From assembly GCA_003611805.1 (NCBI GenBank), contig RAYM01000014.1, positions 62,001 to 126,000 on the forward strand: a DNA stretch of 64,000 bases, written 5' to 3'. Position numbers and translations under genes: made by a program. Numbering within the stretch: the first letter of the stretch is position 1; each line of letters begins with the position of its first letter. Origin of the DNA: a bacterium 1xD42-87. GTDB lineage: Bacteria; Bacillota; Clostridia; Lachnospirales; Lachnospiraceae. This document shows positions 16,679 through 25,295 of this stretch, piece by piece. Under the pieces are notes generated by a model. That model had not been told where the DNA came from, did not search any database, and worked only from the letters and a program-made list of their open reading frames with translations.

Positions 16679-18433
16679 ATGGGATTTAACAGGGATATAA
16701 AAATACAGCGCCCAACGGGGCGTAAGCTCCTGCTTCTGGTTCCCTTTGCCTTATGTTACGCCTGTTTTGTGGTGCTGGGGGACTGGCAGGGGTCGGTGGG
16801 CTACAGCAATGCGCAGAATCTGGGGCGGCTCGTGCTCTGGGCGGCGGGAAGTTTCGCCGTACTGTTTGCGGCGGGTTTTCTGTTGGAAAATTGGGCGGTG
16901 CTGATCGCTCTTATGCCTTCCGGCGCGCGCGTAGTCTATGAAAAAATGTTTCCGCCGAGAAAGGCGCGGCAGGGGCAATGGTGGATTTGGCTTGCTTTCT
17001 TTATGTTTTGTCTGCTCTGCTATCTCCCTTACTTCCTAATATATTATCCGACGTGGTTTAACAACGATGCGGTGTGGCAGATGGAGCAGGCGCTTGGTAT
17101 GGCGGCAAAATCCAATCACCACCCCTATTTTCATACGCTCATCATCAAAGTGTTTCTGACGGTGGGGTATGATCTTTTTCACGACTACACGGCGGCGGTG
17201 GCGCTTTATACCTTTTGCCAGATGGCGCTGACGGCGGCGGTGTTCAGTTTTTATCTGTACCTTTTGTACCGGCGGGGCACGAGGATTCTATGGCTTGTTC
17301 TCGCGGTATTTTTCTATGCCCTTCTCCCCATTAATGGAATGTTCAGCATCTGTATGGGCAAGGACGCGTGGTTTACGGCGGCGTTTCTGCTCTTTGTGTG
17401 GGCGGTACACAACTGTGCGGCAAAGACAGGGACTTCCGGGACACCGGGCGTGCGGCGGTGGTTCTGCTTTTTTGTGACGGGAGTGTCGGTTTGCCTGCTC
17501 AGAAGTAACGGTATTTTTGTGTTTCTGGGGACGGCGGTGCTGCTTGTGATATCGCAGATTTTTTCCGGGAGAGCGGCGGACAGGGCTGAAAGGCAGAGTT
17601 CGCGGAAAGAGGCGGCGTTGAATGGAACGGATGGTGGGCGGCGGAAGTATTTATGGCGGGAGAGACAGCGCATGTACACCTCGGTGGCTGCTGTGCTGGT
17701 CTGCTATCTGCTCTGGCAGGGACCGATTTTGACGGCTCTTCAGGTACAGCCGCCGGACACAATCGAGAGTCTGACCATGCCGGTGCAGCATCTGCTCTGT
17801 GCCTATGCCAGAGGCGGGAACCTTAAGCCGGAGGAAGTGGAAATGCTGGAGGCGGTTGTGCCGCTGGAGCATATTGACGAGTATTATAATCCGTATCTGT
17901 TTGATATGACGAAAAACTATATACGTGATCACGGTAATCAGCAGGTGATCGCGGAAAACAAAAGCGCGTACGCAAAGCTCTGGCTGAATGTGGGGCTGCG
18001 CAATCCCATGCTTTATCTGGAAGCGGAGATCCGGCAGACGGCTGGGTATTACGCGTTACATATTCCTCACGACCAGATTCTTTACAGCGAATACTTTATG
18101 GTGGATAATCCTTTTGGCATCGAGAGCGAGCGGAAGGTTTTCAGCTATGACGCAAGCATTGCCATGGGTGAGTTCCTGCAGTGGTTCCAGACGTTTTACA
18201 ACAGGGTGTGGAGTCTGGGGCTGAATACGTGGCTGCTGCTGTTTGCGCTTGCCTGCGCACTTTACAGGGGGCGGCGGGCGATCGCCTTTGCGCCCTGCGT
18301 GATGCTTTTGGGAAGCCTGCTTCTGGCGACGCCTGTGTACAATGAGTTTCGGTATGCGTATGGGGTGTTTGTGGCGCTGCCGGTTTTGTTTAGTGTGGGT
18401 TTGGGGAGGGAAGAGACACTGCCTCTGCTGTAG
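16679..18433 (+). CDS. DUF6020-type polytopic membrane protein
   Basis: A 584-residue membrane protein with about twelve hydrophobic segments. The loop after the third helix reads YYPTWFNNDAVWQMEQALG, then NHHPYFHTLIIK, which I recognise as the DUF6020 signature common in Firmicute glycan loci. This Asp/His-rich extracytoplasmic loop is placed like the catalytic loop of GT-C glycosyltransferases. A charged cytoplasmic stretch (about residues 300-330) and a large extracytoplasmic domain before the last helices are present. It begins 3 bases after the preceding stop and is the last gene before the accessory island. Confidence 0.75.
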   Translation: MGFNRDIKIQRPTGRKLLLLVPFALCYACFVVLGDWQGSVGYSNAQNLGRLVLWAAGSFAVLFAAGFLLENWAVLIALMPSGARVVYEKMFPPRKARQGQWWIWLAFFMFCLLCYLPYFLIYYPTWFNNDAVWQMEQALGMAAKSNHHPYFHTLIIKVFLTVGYDLFHDYTAAVALYTFCQMALTAAVFSFYLYLLYRRGTRILWLVLAVFFYALLPINGMFSICMGKDAWFTAAFLLFVWAVHNCAAKTGTSGTPGVRRWFCFFVTGVSVCLLRSNGIFVFLGTAVLLVISQIFSGRAADRAERQSSRKEAALNGTDGGRRKYLWRERQRMYTSVAAVLVCYLLWQGPILTALQVQPPDTIESLTMPVQHLLCAYARGGNLKPEEVEMLEAVVPLEHIDEYYNPYLFDMTKNYIRDHGNQQVIAENKSAYAKLWLNVGLRNPMLYLEAEIRQTAGYYALHIPHDQILYSEYFMVDNPFGIESERKVFSYDASIAMGEFLQWFQTFYNRVWSLGLNTWLLLFALACALYRGRRAIAFAPCVMLLGSLLLATPVYNEFRYAYGVFVALPVLFSVGLGREETLPLL

Positions 18434-18439
18434 TCGGGT

Positions 18440-18786
18440 TCCCATATGGCGAAGGAAGCATACCCGTATACTTTTGGAACAGCTTTGAGAAGTACCGGGC
18501 GCTTGAAAAACCTAGCATTTTGGCTGCCTGTCATATGTTTGCATCCGGGTTATCGGACAGCAGCATGATGGCGGCGCCCATGCGGACTTCCGTGACAAAA
18601 TCGATATATTTCTGCCCTGTTTTCTCGTGAAATACCCGGCTGAAATAAGTGGGTGAGACGTGAAAGAGCGCGCTGACAGAATTGATGCTTAAATCGGAGG
18701 CATAATTCTGTCTGACATACTATTTGACTCTTTCAGCCAGAAGAGTCGTCACAGGAAGAAACGCCTGTATCAGAAGTATTTTCTGT
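18440..18786 (-). pseudogene. Remnant of an AraC/YesN-type transcription regulator
   Basis: Read on the - strand, this stretch encodes the C-terminal double helix-turn-helix of an AraC-family protein: LLAERVK-stop-YVRQNYASDLSIN, then VSALFHVSPTYFSRVF and HEKTGQKYIDFVTEVR, then a second stop and QAAKMLGFSSARYFSKLF. Both stops (TAG at 18722-18720, TGA at 18533-18531) are in the same frame and the flanking sequence keeps family residues, so this is a decayed gene and not chance. No N-terminal sensory part is visible. It marks the left edge of the accessory island. Confidence 0.7.
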
Positions 18787-18973
18787 CATAACCACGGATG
18801 CCTATGATGTGACGGTCATGTCTAGGAATACCGGCCATTACTGGTATATGCATAATCCTGAGTATTCGGAGAAGGGAACAGTGATCATATTCCATTTGCA
18901 TTATGCGGACAGAACGGGGAGAGTGATGCACCATCTGCATGGTAAGTCGAATACCCTGTGGCAGGCGGTATAG
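18728..18973 (+). pseudogene. Small broken reading frame, unknown function
   Basis: An open stretch without a start codon at its head encodes VFSVITTDAYDVTVMSRNTG, then HYWYMHNPEYSEKGTVIIFH and HHLHGKSNTLWQAV, ending in an in-frame TAG at 18971; SIRGHDRW continues in the same frame beyond it. The His- and aromatic-rich composition looks like a real small protein. I do not recognise a named family. It overlaps the AraC remnant on the other strand by about 60 bases, so the two fragments meet at a recombination junction. Confidence 0.35.
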
Positions 18974-18986
18974 AGCATCCGGGGAC

Positions 18987-19177
18987 ATGACCGGTGGCAT
19001 TCGGGATTTACGATCGGGCATGGGCTTGAGTCAAGAGAAACTTGCACTCAAAGCTGATCTTGACAGAACATATCTTGCGGGTGTGGAAATGGAAAAAGAA
19101 ATATTTCTGTTCGCAGCTTGGAAAAGATAATCAATGCTCTTGAAGTCTCATTCCAAGAGTTTTTTAAAGACATCTAA
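18987..19177 (+). pseudogene. Frameshifted XRE-family control protein gene upstream of the restriction genes
   Basis: The first frame encodes IRDLRSGMGLSQEKLALKAD and DRTYLAGVE. After about base 19088 the continuation NGKRNISVRSLEKIINALEV, SFQEFFKDI and stop lies in the next frame. Together they form a complete XRE helix-turn-helix protein like the C (controller) proteins of type II restriction-modification systems. Restoring one base in the A run at 19087-19089 would rejoin the frames. The short N-terminus suggests that the 5' end is also altered. Confidence 0.7.
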
Positions 19178-19209
19178 ACGTTGGCTATAAGTCACAATAA
19201 CGTTATAAT
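19177..19209 (+). promoter_or_regulatory. Putative promoter/operator of the restriction operon
   Basis: TTGGCT (19181-19186) and TATAAT (19204-19209) are 17 bases apart. Two AACGTT palindromes (19177-19182 and 19199-19204) lie 22 bases apart and overlap the -35 and -10 elements; the second sits in the 10-base palindrome ATAACGTTAT. This could be an operator for an XRE control protein. The predicted transcript start is very close to the ATG at 19224 and would cut into the GGAGGTG site, so the promoter assignment is uncertain. Confidence 0.4.
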
Positions 19210-19223
19210 ATGGAGGTGCTGAT

Positions 19224-20126
19224 ATGCCAGATTTTGGTGCGGCTGAACGTAGAATGCTTAGTTACTTTAAAAGAGGTATTGAACTTTTTTATAGGGGTAG
19301 CAGGTATATAGTTGAAGAAGCTGATAAACCGACATGCTCTTATGGCGAACCGAAAACAGATATTTATGTTTTGCTGTCTAACGGATGTCAAGAGCAGGAA
19401 TTGAAGATATCATATAAAAAAGAAAATGCAGATTTTTTAGAGAATAAAACGAATAGCCAGAGAGCGGAGCAACTATTTGGTCCAGAATGGAGAGAAATAA
19501 TTAGTGATTCAACATCTGCAATAGCTGAGAGGTTTACGGAACGTATGCTTGTATATAAGGATGCGTTGGGCAGAACTGAAAAAGGAGCAATAACTTTAGG
19601 GTGGAAGTTCGAACTGCTTAATAAACCAGGAGGGGATCTTTCTGGACTCATGAACCTTACACCGCAACAAGTTTATGACGTTTATGCTGGTACAAATCTT
19701 TCTCCCGACAAACGAGATGCGATGGTAAATGGCAGAATTATTCGTGATTCTGGAGTTGCTGATTATATTCTTATGACAGATAGAGTGGGGTCTGCGCAGG
19801 AAATAGTTGAAACGATGGTGCCTATTGGCGAGTATATAGAAGCCCATCCAAATATCTATTTTGTGTGTAAAGCTTTAAACTACAGGACGTTTAGACAGAA
19901 GTATGACGGGAATCGTCCTTTATCTGTTCAGGTTGATTGGAAGGTCAGGAATGGGAAACTGGCGTATGATCTTGTTTTTGATCAACCACTCGAAATGAAT
20001 GGTACAGAAATGGCGGAAAGGCTATTGGCATGTATGAAAAGATTGTCAATACATACAACAGATGACATTGATGTAAACAATTCGGACATGAAAAATGTCT
20101 ATGAAGAATTAAAGAAAGAGGTGTAA
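19224..20126 (+). CDS. Putative type II restriction endonuclease (PD-(D/E)XK)
   Basis: A 300-residue protein placed directly before a DNA cytosine methyltransferase gene. A PD-(D/E)XK-like active site is visible near the N-terminus: Asp46 in [11 protein letters not shown], then Glu59-Leu-Lys61 in [12 protein letters not shown] do not recognise the exact restriction family, so the recognition sequence cannot be given. GGAGGTG at 19212-19218 precedes the ATG. Base composition is clearly more AT-rich than the surrounding glycan genes, indicating recent transfer. It ends 4 bases before the methyltransferase start, so the two are co-transcribed. Confidence 0.7.
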   Translation: MPDFGAAERRMLSYFKRGIELFYRGSRYIVEEADKPTCSYGEPKTDIYVLLSNGCQEQELKISYKKENADFLENKTNSQRAEQLFGPEWREIISDSTSAIAERFTERMLVYKDALGRTEKGAITLGWKFELLNKPGGDLSGLMNLTPQQVYDVYAGTNLSPDKRDAMVNGRIIRDSGVADYILMTDRVGSAQEIVETMVPIGEYIEAHPNIYFVCKALNYRTFRQKYDGNRPLSVQVDWKVRNGKLAYDLVFDQPLEMNGTEMAERLLACMKRLSIHTTDDIDVNNSDMKNVYEELKKEV

Positions 20127-20130
20127 TCTG

Positions 20131-21141
20131 ATGAAGGTTATTAGTTTGTTTTCGGGATGCGGTGGACTGGATCTTGGCTTTGAAAGAGCCGGTTTCGATA
20201 TTCCTGTGGCCAATGAGTTTGATAAAACGATTTGGTCAACATTTAAGGCGAATCATCCCAAAACACACCTGATTGAAGGAGATATACGTCAGGTGAACAA
20301 AGAAGATATAGCGGAGTTTCTTGATGGAGATGTGGATGGGATAATCGGTGGTCCTCCATGCCAGTCTTGGTCAGAAGCGGGCGCTCTTCGCGGAATTGAG
20401 GATGAGCGTGGGCAGTTGTTCTTTGACTATATCCGAATTCTTAAGGATTTCCAGCCTAAGTTTTTCTTGGCTGAAAATGTCAGTGGGATGCTTGCAAACA
20501 GACACTCGGAGGCGGTTCAGAATATTCTTAGGCTTTTTGAAGATGCCGGATATGATGTATCCCTTACACTGGTTAACGCAAAGGATTATGGTGTCGCACA
20601 AGAAAGGAAAAGGGTTTTTTACATCGGCTTTCGAAAAGACCTTAATATTAAGTTTGAGTTTCCTAAGGGATCAACAGAAAGCAATGATAAAAAAATAACA
20701 TTGAGGGATATCATTTGGGATTTACAGTTTACTGCGGTTCCAGCTGCACCTAAGAATAAGCACAATTCGGAGGCTCTAAATAATAATGAGTATTTTACCG
20801 GAGCTTATTCTACTATTTTTATGAGCCGTAATAGAGTAAAGTCATGGGATGAGCAGGGCTATACGGTTCAGGCATCGGGGAGACAGTGTCAACTTCACCC
20901 TCAGGCACCTAAAATGGTAAAAGTCGGGAAGAATGATTGCAGATTTGTGGAAGGGAAAGAAGATTTGTATAGAAGAATGACCATTCGCGAAGTTGCGAGA
21001 GTTCAAGGTTTTCCTGATGACTTTCATTTCATTTATGATGATACCGATACTGCATATAAAATGATTGGGAATGCAGTTCCGGTGAATTTGGCATTTGAAG
21101 TAGGATCTGCAATCAAATCAGCGTTAGAGGCAAACGGCTAA
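20131..21141 (+). CDS. DNA (cytosine-5-)-methyltransferase, type II modification enzyme
   Basis: A 336-residue C5-methyltransferase that protects host DNA against the preceding endonuclease. The motifs are in canonical order: motif [18 protein letters not shown] (AdoMet), motif [14 protein letters not shown] with catalytic Cys77, motif [11 protein letters not shown], motif [15 protein letters not shown], a target-recognition region of about 100 residues, motif IX-like [18 protein letters not shown], and motif [11 protein letters not shown]. The sequence specificity cannot be read by eye. It is followed by a Vsr gene, as in many m5C systems, because deamination of m5C gives T:G mismatches. Confidence 0.95.
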   Translation: MKVISLFSGCGGLDLGFERAGFDIPVANEFDKTIWSTFKANHPKTHLIEGDIRQVNKEDIAEFLDGDVDGIIGGPPCQSWSEAGALRGIEDERGQLFFDYIRILKDFQPKFFLAENVSGMLANRHSEAVQNILRLFEDAGYDVSLTLVNAKDYGVAQERKRVFYIGFRKDLNIKFEFPKGSTESNDKKITLRDIIWDLQFTAVPAAPKNKHNSEALNNNEYFTGAYSTIFMSRNRVKSWDEQGYTVQASGRQCQLHPQAPKMVKVGKNDCRFVEGKEDLYRRMTIREVARVQGFPDDFHFIYDDTDTAYKMIGNAVPVNLAFEVGSAIKSALEANG

Positions 21142-21179
21142 TCGTTGATAGTTATGCAGGACGAAGGAAGTGAAAATTT

Positions 21180-21626
21180 ATGGATGTCCTTACTCCTGAA
21201 CAAAGAAAAAAGAGTATGTGTCATAACTGCTCAACTGACACTAGCATTGAGCGTGCTCTACGAAAAGCGCTATGGCATCGGGGATATCGATATCGGAAAA
21301 ATTATAAAAACCTACCGGGTAAACCAGATATAGTTTTAACAAAACAGAAGATAGCCATCTTTTGTGATAGTGAGTTTTTTCATGGAAAGGACTGGGAGGT
21401 CAAAAAGGATAAACTTCAGAAAGGCAATAATTCTGAGTATTGGATTAAGAAGATAGAACGGAATATGGAGCGAGACGCTGAGAATGATCGCAGGCTTTTG
21501 TTTTTAGGGTGGACGGTGATTCATTTTTGGGGTCAGGAAATAATAAAGAATACTGAGGAATGTATTCGAGTTGTTGAAGAGGCAATTTTTGACAATAATG
21601 TCCCTGATATGTTAGCCGATGAATAA
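21180..21626 (+). CDS. vsr: Very-short-patch repair endonuclease, Vsr
   Basis: A 148-residue mismatch endonuclease that nicks T:G mismatches formed when m5C deaminates. Features are the N-terminal TPEQRKKSMCHNC, the catalytic Asp in GKPDIVL, FCDSEFFHG at the place of the zinc/His region, and YWIKKIERNMERDAENDRRL followed by LGWTVIHFWGQEI, all as in Vsr. The Cys/His pattern differs from E. coli Vsr at FCDSEFFHG, which has fewer metal ligands than the usual HGCFWHHH stretch. It completes the endonuclease-methyltransferase-Vsr set. Confidence 0.88.
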   Translation: MDVLTPEQRKKSMCHNCSTDTSIERALRKALWHRGYRYRKNYKNLPGKPDIVLTKQKIAIFCDSEFFHGKDWEVKKDKLQKGNNSEYWIKKIERNMERDAENDRRLLFLGWTVIHFWGQEIIKNTEECIRVVEEAIFDNNVPDMLADE

Positions 21627-21690
21627 AGTGACTGCCAAACTGTCAGTTGAAAGACATGTTTGTTTTATAATGATTATCAGGGAACGCGAG

Positions 21691-21741
21691 CATTTTACTC
21701 TGTCTTCAACGCTAGAGGCAGGCGTTTTACTCTGCCTTCAA
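21691..21741 (+). repeat. Imperfect 19-base direct repeat before the IS66 fragment
   Basis: CATTTTACTCTGTCTTCAA (21691-21709) and CGTTTTACTCTGCCTTCAA (21723-21741) differ at two positions and are offset by 32 bases. They lie between the Vsr gene and the IS66 fragment and may be part of an insertion-sequence end. Confidence 0.4.
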
Positions 21742-21753
21742 GAAGCAGTCATT

Positions 21754-21962
21754 ATGAATCCTAACTGTGTAAGAAAACCAGAACAGATCAAACTTATCAT
21801 GGAATGCCGACAGAGTGGAGTCTGCGATTATCAGTGGTGCCAGAAACAGGGCATTCATCCCGCAACCTTTTACAACTGGGTCGGCAAACTCCGAAAAGCC
21901 GGCTATACTATTTCGGATTCGGAAAGTAAATTTTTTGCTTTACCTCTGTCAGATATGCCGGG
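21754..21962 (+). pseudogene. IS66-family accessory protein (TnpA/Orf1) fragment
   Basis: MNPNCVRKPEQIKLIMECRQ, then QWCQKQGIHPATFYNWVGKL, is the helix-turn-helix region of the small IS66 accessory protein, which normally precedes TnpB and the large transposase. Only the N-terminal half is present; it runs into an unrelated transposase fragment at about 21963 and stops at 21990. The TnpB and TnpC genes are absent. Confidence 0.7.
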
Positions 21963-22228
21963 GCGGAAACCGAACAGAAGAGGAATTTAATAAAGATGCA
22001 GGGATGTACCAGTGTAAGGCAGGACATCTGGCAGTCCTTAAATATCTGGACAGGCGTGAAAAAGAAAAGAAGAATAAGAATCCCCGCATGACCTACTTTT
22101 TTGACGTTGAGAAATGTAAATGCTGCCTGCACAGGGACGGATGCGATAAGTATTTAGAGTTGTTGCGTGGTGAAAGGCATCCTGTTCAAAGTGAACAAGA
22201 TGATGAACAAGATTTAAATTTCAAATAA
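21963..22228 (+). pseudogene. IS1182-family transposase fragment (C-terminal part)
   Basis: In the +2 frame relative to the IS66 piece, MYQCKAGHLAVLKY and TYFFDVEKCKCC plus a further Cys pair form the Cys-rich segment near the C-terminus of IS1182-type DDE transposases (pattern YxCPxGHLA...YFFDxxxCKxC). The catalytic core and the true C-terminus are missing. It is joined directly to the IS66 fragment, so two elements recombined or one inserted into the other and decayed. Confidence 0.65.
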
Positions 22229-22282
22229 ATCAGTTCATTTAAATGAGCGAAAAATGCAATCAAAATTTATGAGGAACAAACG

Positions 22283-23359
22283 ATGAAAAAATGGTTAAAG
22301 GCGGCGCTCTTTCTCCTGCCGCTCCTTCTCTTCATAGGCTGGGTCAACTGGTACGTGGATTCCTACGCCCTTCTCCGCGTCACCTACGACGATATAGCCG
22401 CGCAGATGGCGGCGGGAAAAAATGTGGAAGGATTGGAAGACTCAGACTACAACGACAGGAACCTTCTGGCGGCGCGCATAAAAGGGATGGAGGAGTCACC
22501 GCAAGTCATGGTTCTCGGCTCCAGCCGGGTGTATACGTTTGATCATACCATGTTTGGGACAGACTCTTTTTATAATGCGGGGTTGTCGGAAGCAACGATT
22601 TACGATTTGCTGGCGGTATCGGGTATTTTGCTCAGGCAGGATAAACTGCCGGAAACCGTGGTGATCGGGGTAGACGCTTTCCTGTTTAACAAAAGCCACG
22701 ACAACGAGAAATGGAAGGAATTGGAAGGTTATGCCGATTATATGGCGTTGACGTTGGACGGAAAGTTGTCGCCGCAGATGGCACAGCCGTGTAAGGATAC
22801 GGGCAGGGAGCTGCCGAAAGCGCTTTCCTTGGATTATTTCCGCTACAACGTTACACTGCTTCCCGATAGAAAGCGGTTTTCCGTTTCTTATACGGACGAT
22901 TGGGTGACGGAGGGCTATCTCAAGCATTCTGACGGAAGTGTCAGCTATCAGCGGGAACTTCGCGAGGTAAATCCCTCTGAAGTGGAAGAGATGACAAGAC
23001 AGTCCATGGAGGAGCATGTAGTCTATCGAATGACAGATTACGCGGAGATAGACGGGCACCATTTCAGCCGTCTGTCGGAGCTGATTGACTTCCTGCAGGG
23101 GGAGAGCGTGGAGGTCATTTTATACTTGCCACCCTATTCGCCCATGATGTATAATTACATAGAATCTGAGGAGGCTTTTCAGATTGCGCTGGATGTGGAG
23201 GAAAAGGTGAAAGATCTGGCAGTCGAAAAAGGGATTGCGCTCTACGGTTCCTACAATCCGGCGGGGTGTGGTCTTGAGATGACGGATTTGTACGACGTGT
23301 ACCATGTGAAGACGGAAAAGACGGCGGATACCTATTATCGGGTGATTCCGGCACGGTGA
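22283..23359 (+). CDS. Membrane-anchored SGNH-hydrolase-like protein, DltD-like role proposed
   Basis: A 358-residue protein with an uncleaved N-terminal anchor (about residues 5-22) and an outward-facing domain. SGNH landmarks are block I VMVLGSSRVY (Ser80) and a C-terminal DxxH in DVYHVKTEK (Asp338, His341). Extracytoplasmic proteins of this kind (DltD, AlgJ/AlgX, PatB) work with MBOAT acyltransferases in glycan O-acylation. Here it opens a cassette containing an adenylation enzyme, carrier protein and MBOAT, so an acyl-transfer or esterase role on the exported glycan is likely. AGGA precedes the ATG. It is the first gene right of the accessory island. Confidence 0.75.
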   Translation: MKKWLKAALFLLPLLLFIGWVNWYVDSYALLRVTYDDIAAQMAAGKNVEGLEDSDYNDRNLLAARIKGMEESPQVMVLGSSRVYTFDHTMFGTDSFYNAGLSEATIYDLLAVSGILLRQDKLPETVVIGVDAFLFNKSHDNEKWKELEGYADYMALTLDGKLSPQMAQPCKDTGRELPKALSLDYFRYNVTLLPDRKRFSVSYTDDWVTEGYLKHSDGSVSYQRELREVNPSEVEEMTRQSMEEHVVYRMTDYAEIDGHHFSRLSELIDFLQGESVEVILYLPPYSPMMYNYIESEEAFQIALDVEEKVKDLAVEKGIALYGSYNPAGCGLEMTDLYDVYHVKTEKTADTYYRVIPAR

Positions 23360-23494
23360 TGCGTTACAGAGCATAATATTCGGTTACAGTTTACCGGCTG
23401 TCACGGAAACAGCATGAAGGTATGGGCGGAATGAAGTAAGGCATCTGGCGGGAATTGAGCTGCTGCAGCATGGATGTTAGGAAATGAGGATAAA

Positions 23495-25096
23495 ATGAAA
23501 GCGAACGTTACCTACTGGTTGGACGAGACGGCGGCACGTTTCCCCGATAAGACAGCCTATGCGGATGCAAATAAAGAAGTTACTTTTGGACAGCTGCGGA
23601 CTCAGGCGAGAGCGATTGCCTGCGAACTGACGGCGCGGGGGCTTTTTAAGAAGCCGGTCGCTGTTTTTCTGGAAAAGGGTGTGGATGTGCTGATCTCCTT
23701 TATGGGAGTGGCCTACAGCTGTAACTTTTATTCCCCGATTGATGTGGATATGCCGGGGAGCCGTGTCAACAAGATTCTTGAAGTATTGGAGCCTTCCGTG
23801 GTGATTACCACAGGTGCCTTGCGGGAGGTCTTTTTGGCGTATGATTATAAGGGAGAGTTTCTTCTGCTGGAGGATGTTGTGATACGGAAAGCAGCGGCAG
23901 GTCGAATATCTTCATCGGAGGAATGCCCGGAAGCGGCATTGGAGAAGAGTCAGGATGAAAATGGAGATGCAGCGGTATCAGAGTCCGCGCGGGAGGAAGC
24001 TCTTGAGGCGGCAAGAAGGAAGGGTGTTGACACAGACCTTCTGTATGTACTTTTCACATCCGGCTCCACTGGCGTACCTAAGGGCGTGACGATCAATCAC
24101 CGGGCGGTGATCGACTACATAGACTGGGTGACGGAGACTTTTGAAATCACTGAGAAGGACAGTTTCGGCAATCAGGCGCCGTTTTATTTTGACAATTCCA
24201 TTCTGGATATTTACAGCACCCTGAAAACGGGCGCGACCACTTATATTATCCCAAAAACGCTCTTTGCCCAGCCGGTACCCCTTCTGGAATATCTGAAAGA
24301 AAAGAAGATCAATACCATTTTCTGGGTGCCGTCAGCGTTGATTGTGGTGGCGAAGCTGAAAGCGTTCAAGAATGTGGATCTGTCGGACACGCTGCGGCGG
24401 GTGCTGTTCTGCGGCGAGGTCATGCCGAATAAGCAGCTTAACGTATGGCGCAAATTCCTGCCGGATGTGCAGTACGCAAACCTGTACGGTCCCACGGAAA
24501 TTACCGATGCCTGTACTTATTATATTGTAGACCGTGAATTTTCGGACGAGGAGCCGCTGCCAATCGGATTTCCCATGCCGAACACGGACATTCTTGTGTT
24601 GAATGGGAAAAATGAACTGGTGACGGGGGAGGAACCGGGCGAACTTTGTGTCAGGGGCACATCCCTGTCCATGGGCTACTATAAGAATCCGGAAAAGACG
24701 AGAGAAGCATTCGTGCAGAATCCGCTGAACGATGCGGTGCCGGAGCTGATTTATCGGACCGGCGATATCGTAAAATACAATGAGCGCGGGGAGATCATCT
24801 ATCTTTCCAGAAAGGATTTCCAGATCAAGCATATGGGGCACAGGATCGAGCTGGGAGAGATTGAGACGGCGGTGTCCTCGCTGCCGGAAATTTCCTTAAA
24901 TTGCTGTCTCTATGACGAGAAGCGACAGAAGATCGTGCTTTTTATCGAGGAGGAGTTGGACAAGGCATATATCAACGAAAAGATTTCCCATCTTGTGCCG
25001 GAGTACATGCTGCCAAATAAGGTAGTCCGGGTGGAGAAAATGCCGATCAACGCCAACGGCAAGATTGACCGGGTGAAGCTGAAAGAATACATGTAA
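23495..25096 (+). CDS. Amino-acid adenylation enzyme, DltA-like
   Basis: A 533-residue stand-alone adenylation protein that should activate a carboxylic acid with ATP and load it on the carrier protein at 26237. Motifs: A3 LFTSGSTGVPKGVTINHRAV, A4 FYFDNSILDIYSTLKTGA (the Asp normally holds an alpha-amino group), A5 NLYGPTEITDACT, A7 YRTGDIVKY, A8 GHRIELGEIE, and the A10 lysine in NANGKIDRVKL. The closest overall pattern is D-alanine-D-alanyl carrier protein ligase. A Glu/Ala-rich insertion (about residues 135-170) before A3 is unusual. GAGGA at 23486 supports the start at 23495. The substrate is probably an amino acid, but its identity is not readable. Confidence 0.85.
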   Translation: MKANVTYWLDETAARFPDKTAYADANKEVTFGQLRTQARAIACELTARGLFKKPVAVFLEKGVDVLISFMGVAYSCNFYSPIDVDMPGSRVNKILEVLEPSVVITTGALREVFLAYDYKGEFLLLEDVVIRKAAAGRISSSEECPEAALEKSQDENGDAAVSESAREEALEAARRKGVDTDLLYVLFTSGSTGVPKGVTINHRAVIDYIDWVTETFEITEKDSFGNQAPFYFDNSILDIYSTLKTGATTYIIPKTLFAQPVPLLEYLKEKKINTIFWVPSALIVVAKLKAFKNVDLSDTLRRVLFCGEVMPNKQLNVWRKFLPDVQYANLYGPTEITDACTYYIVDREFSDEEPLPIGFPMPNTDILVLNGKNELVTGEEPGELCVRGTSLSMGYYKNPEKTREAFVQNPLNDAVPELIYRTGDIVKYNERGEIIYLSRKDFQIKHMGHRIELGEIETAVSSLPEISLNCCLYDEKRQKIVLFIEEELDKAYINEKISHLVPEYMLPNKVVRVEKMPINANGKIDRVKLKEYM

Positions 25097-25295
25097 CTAT
25101 TTAGTATAGGTCGAAGCATTCACTGCAGAGAGCGTAATAGTGTGACTTAAGAGTGCACCCCCATCTTCGAAGGCGATTTTAAATGGGTTTTGTACCGAAA
25201 CTGTGAAGGCACCGAACAGATACGAATACATAAAATAGCAGGGAATAAGCATTGGCAGCAGATAAAATAACATGTGGTACGAAAAAAGGGGTTGT

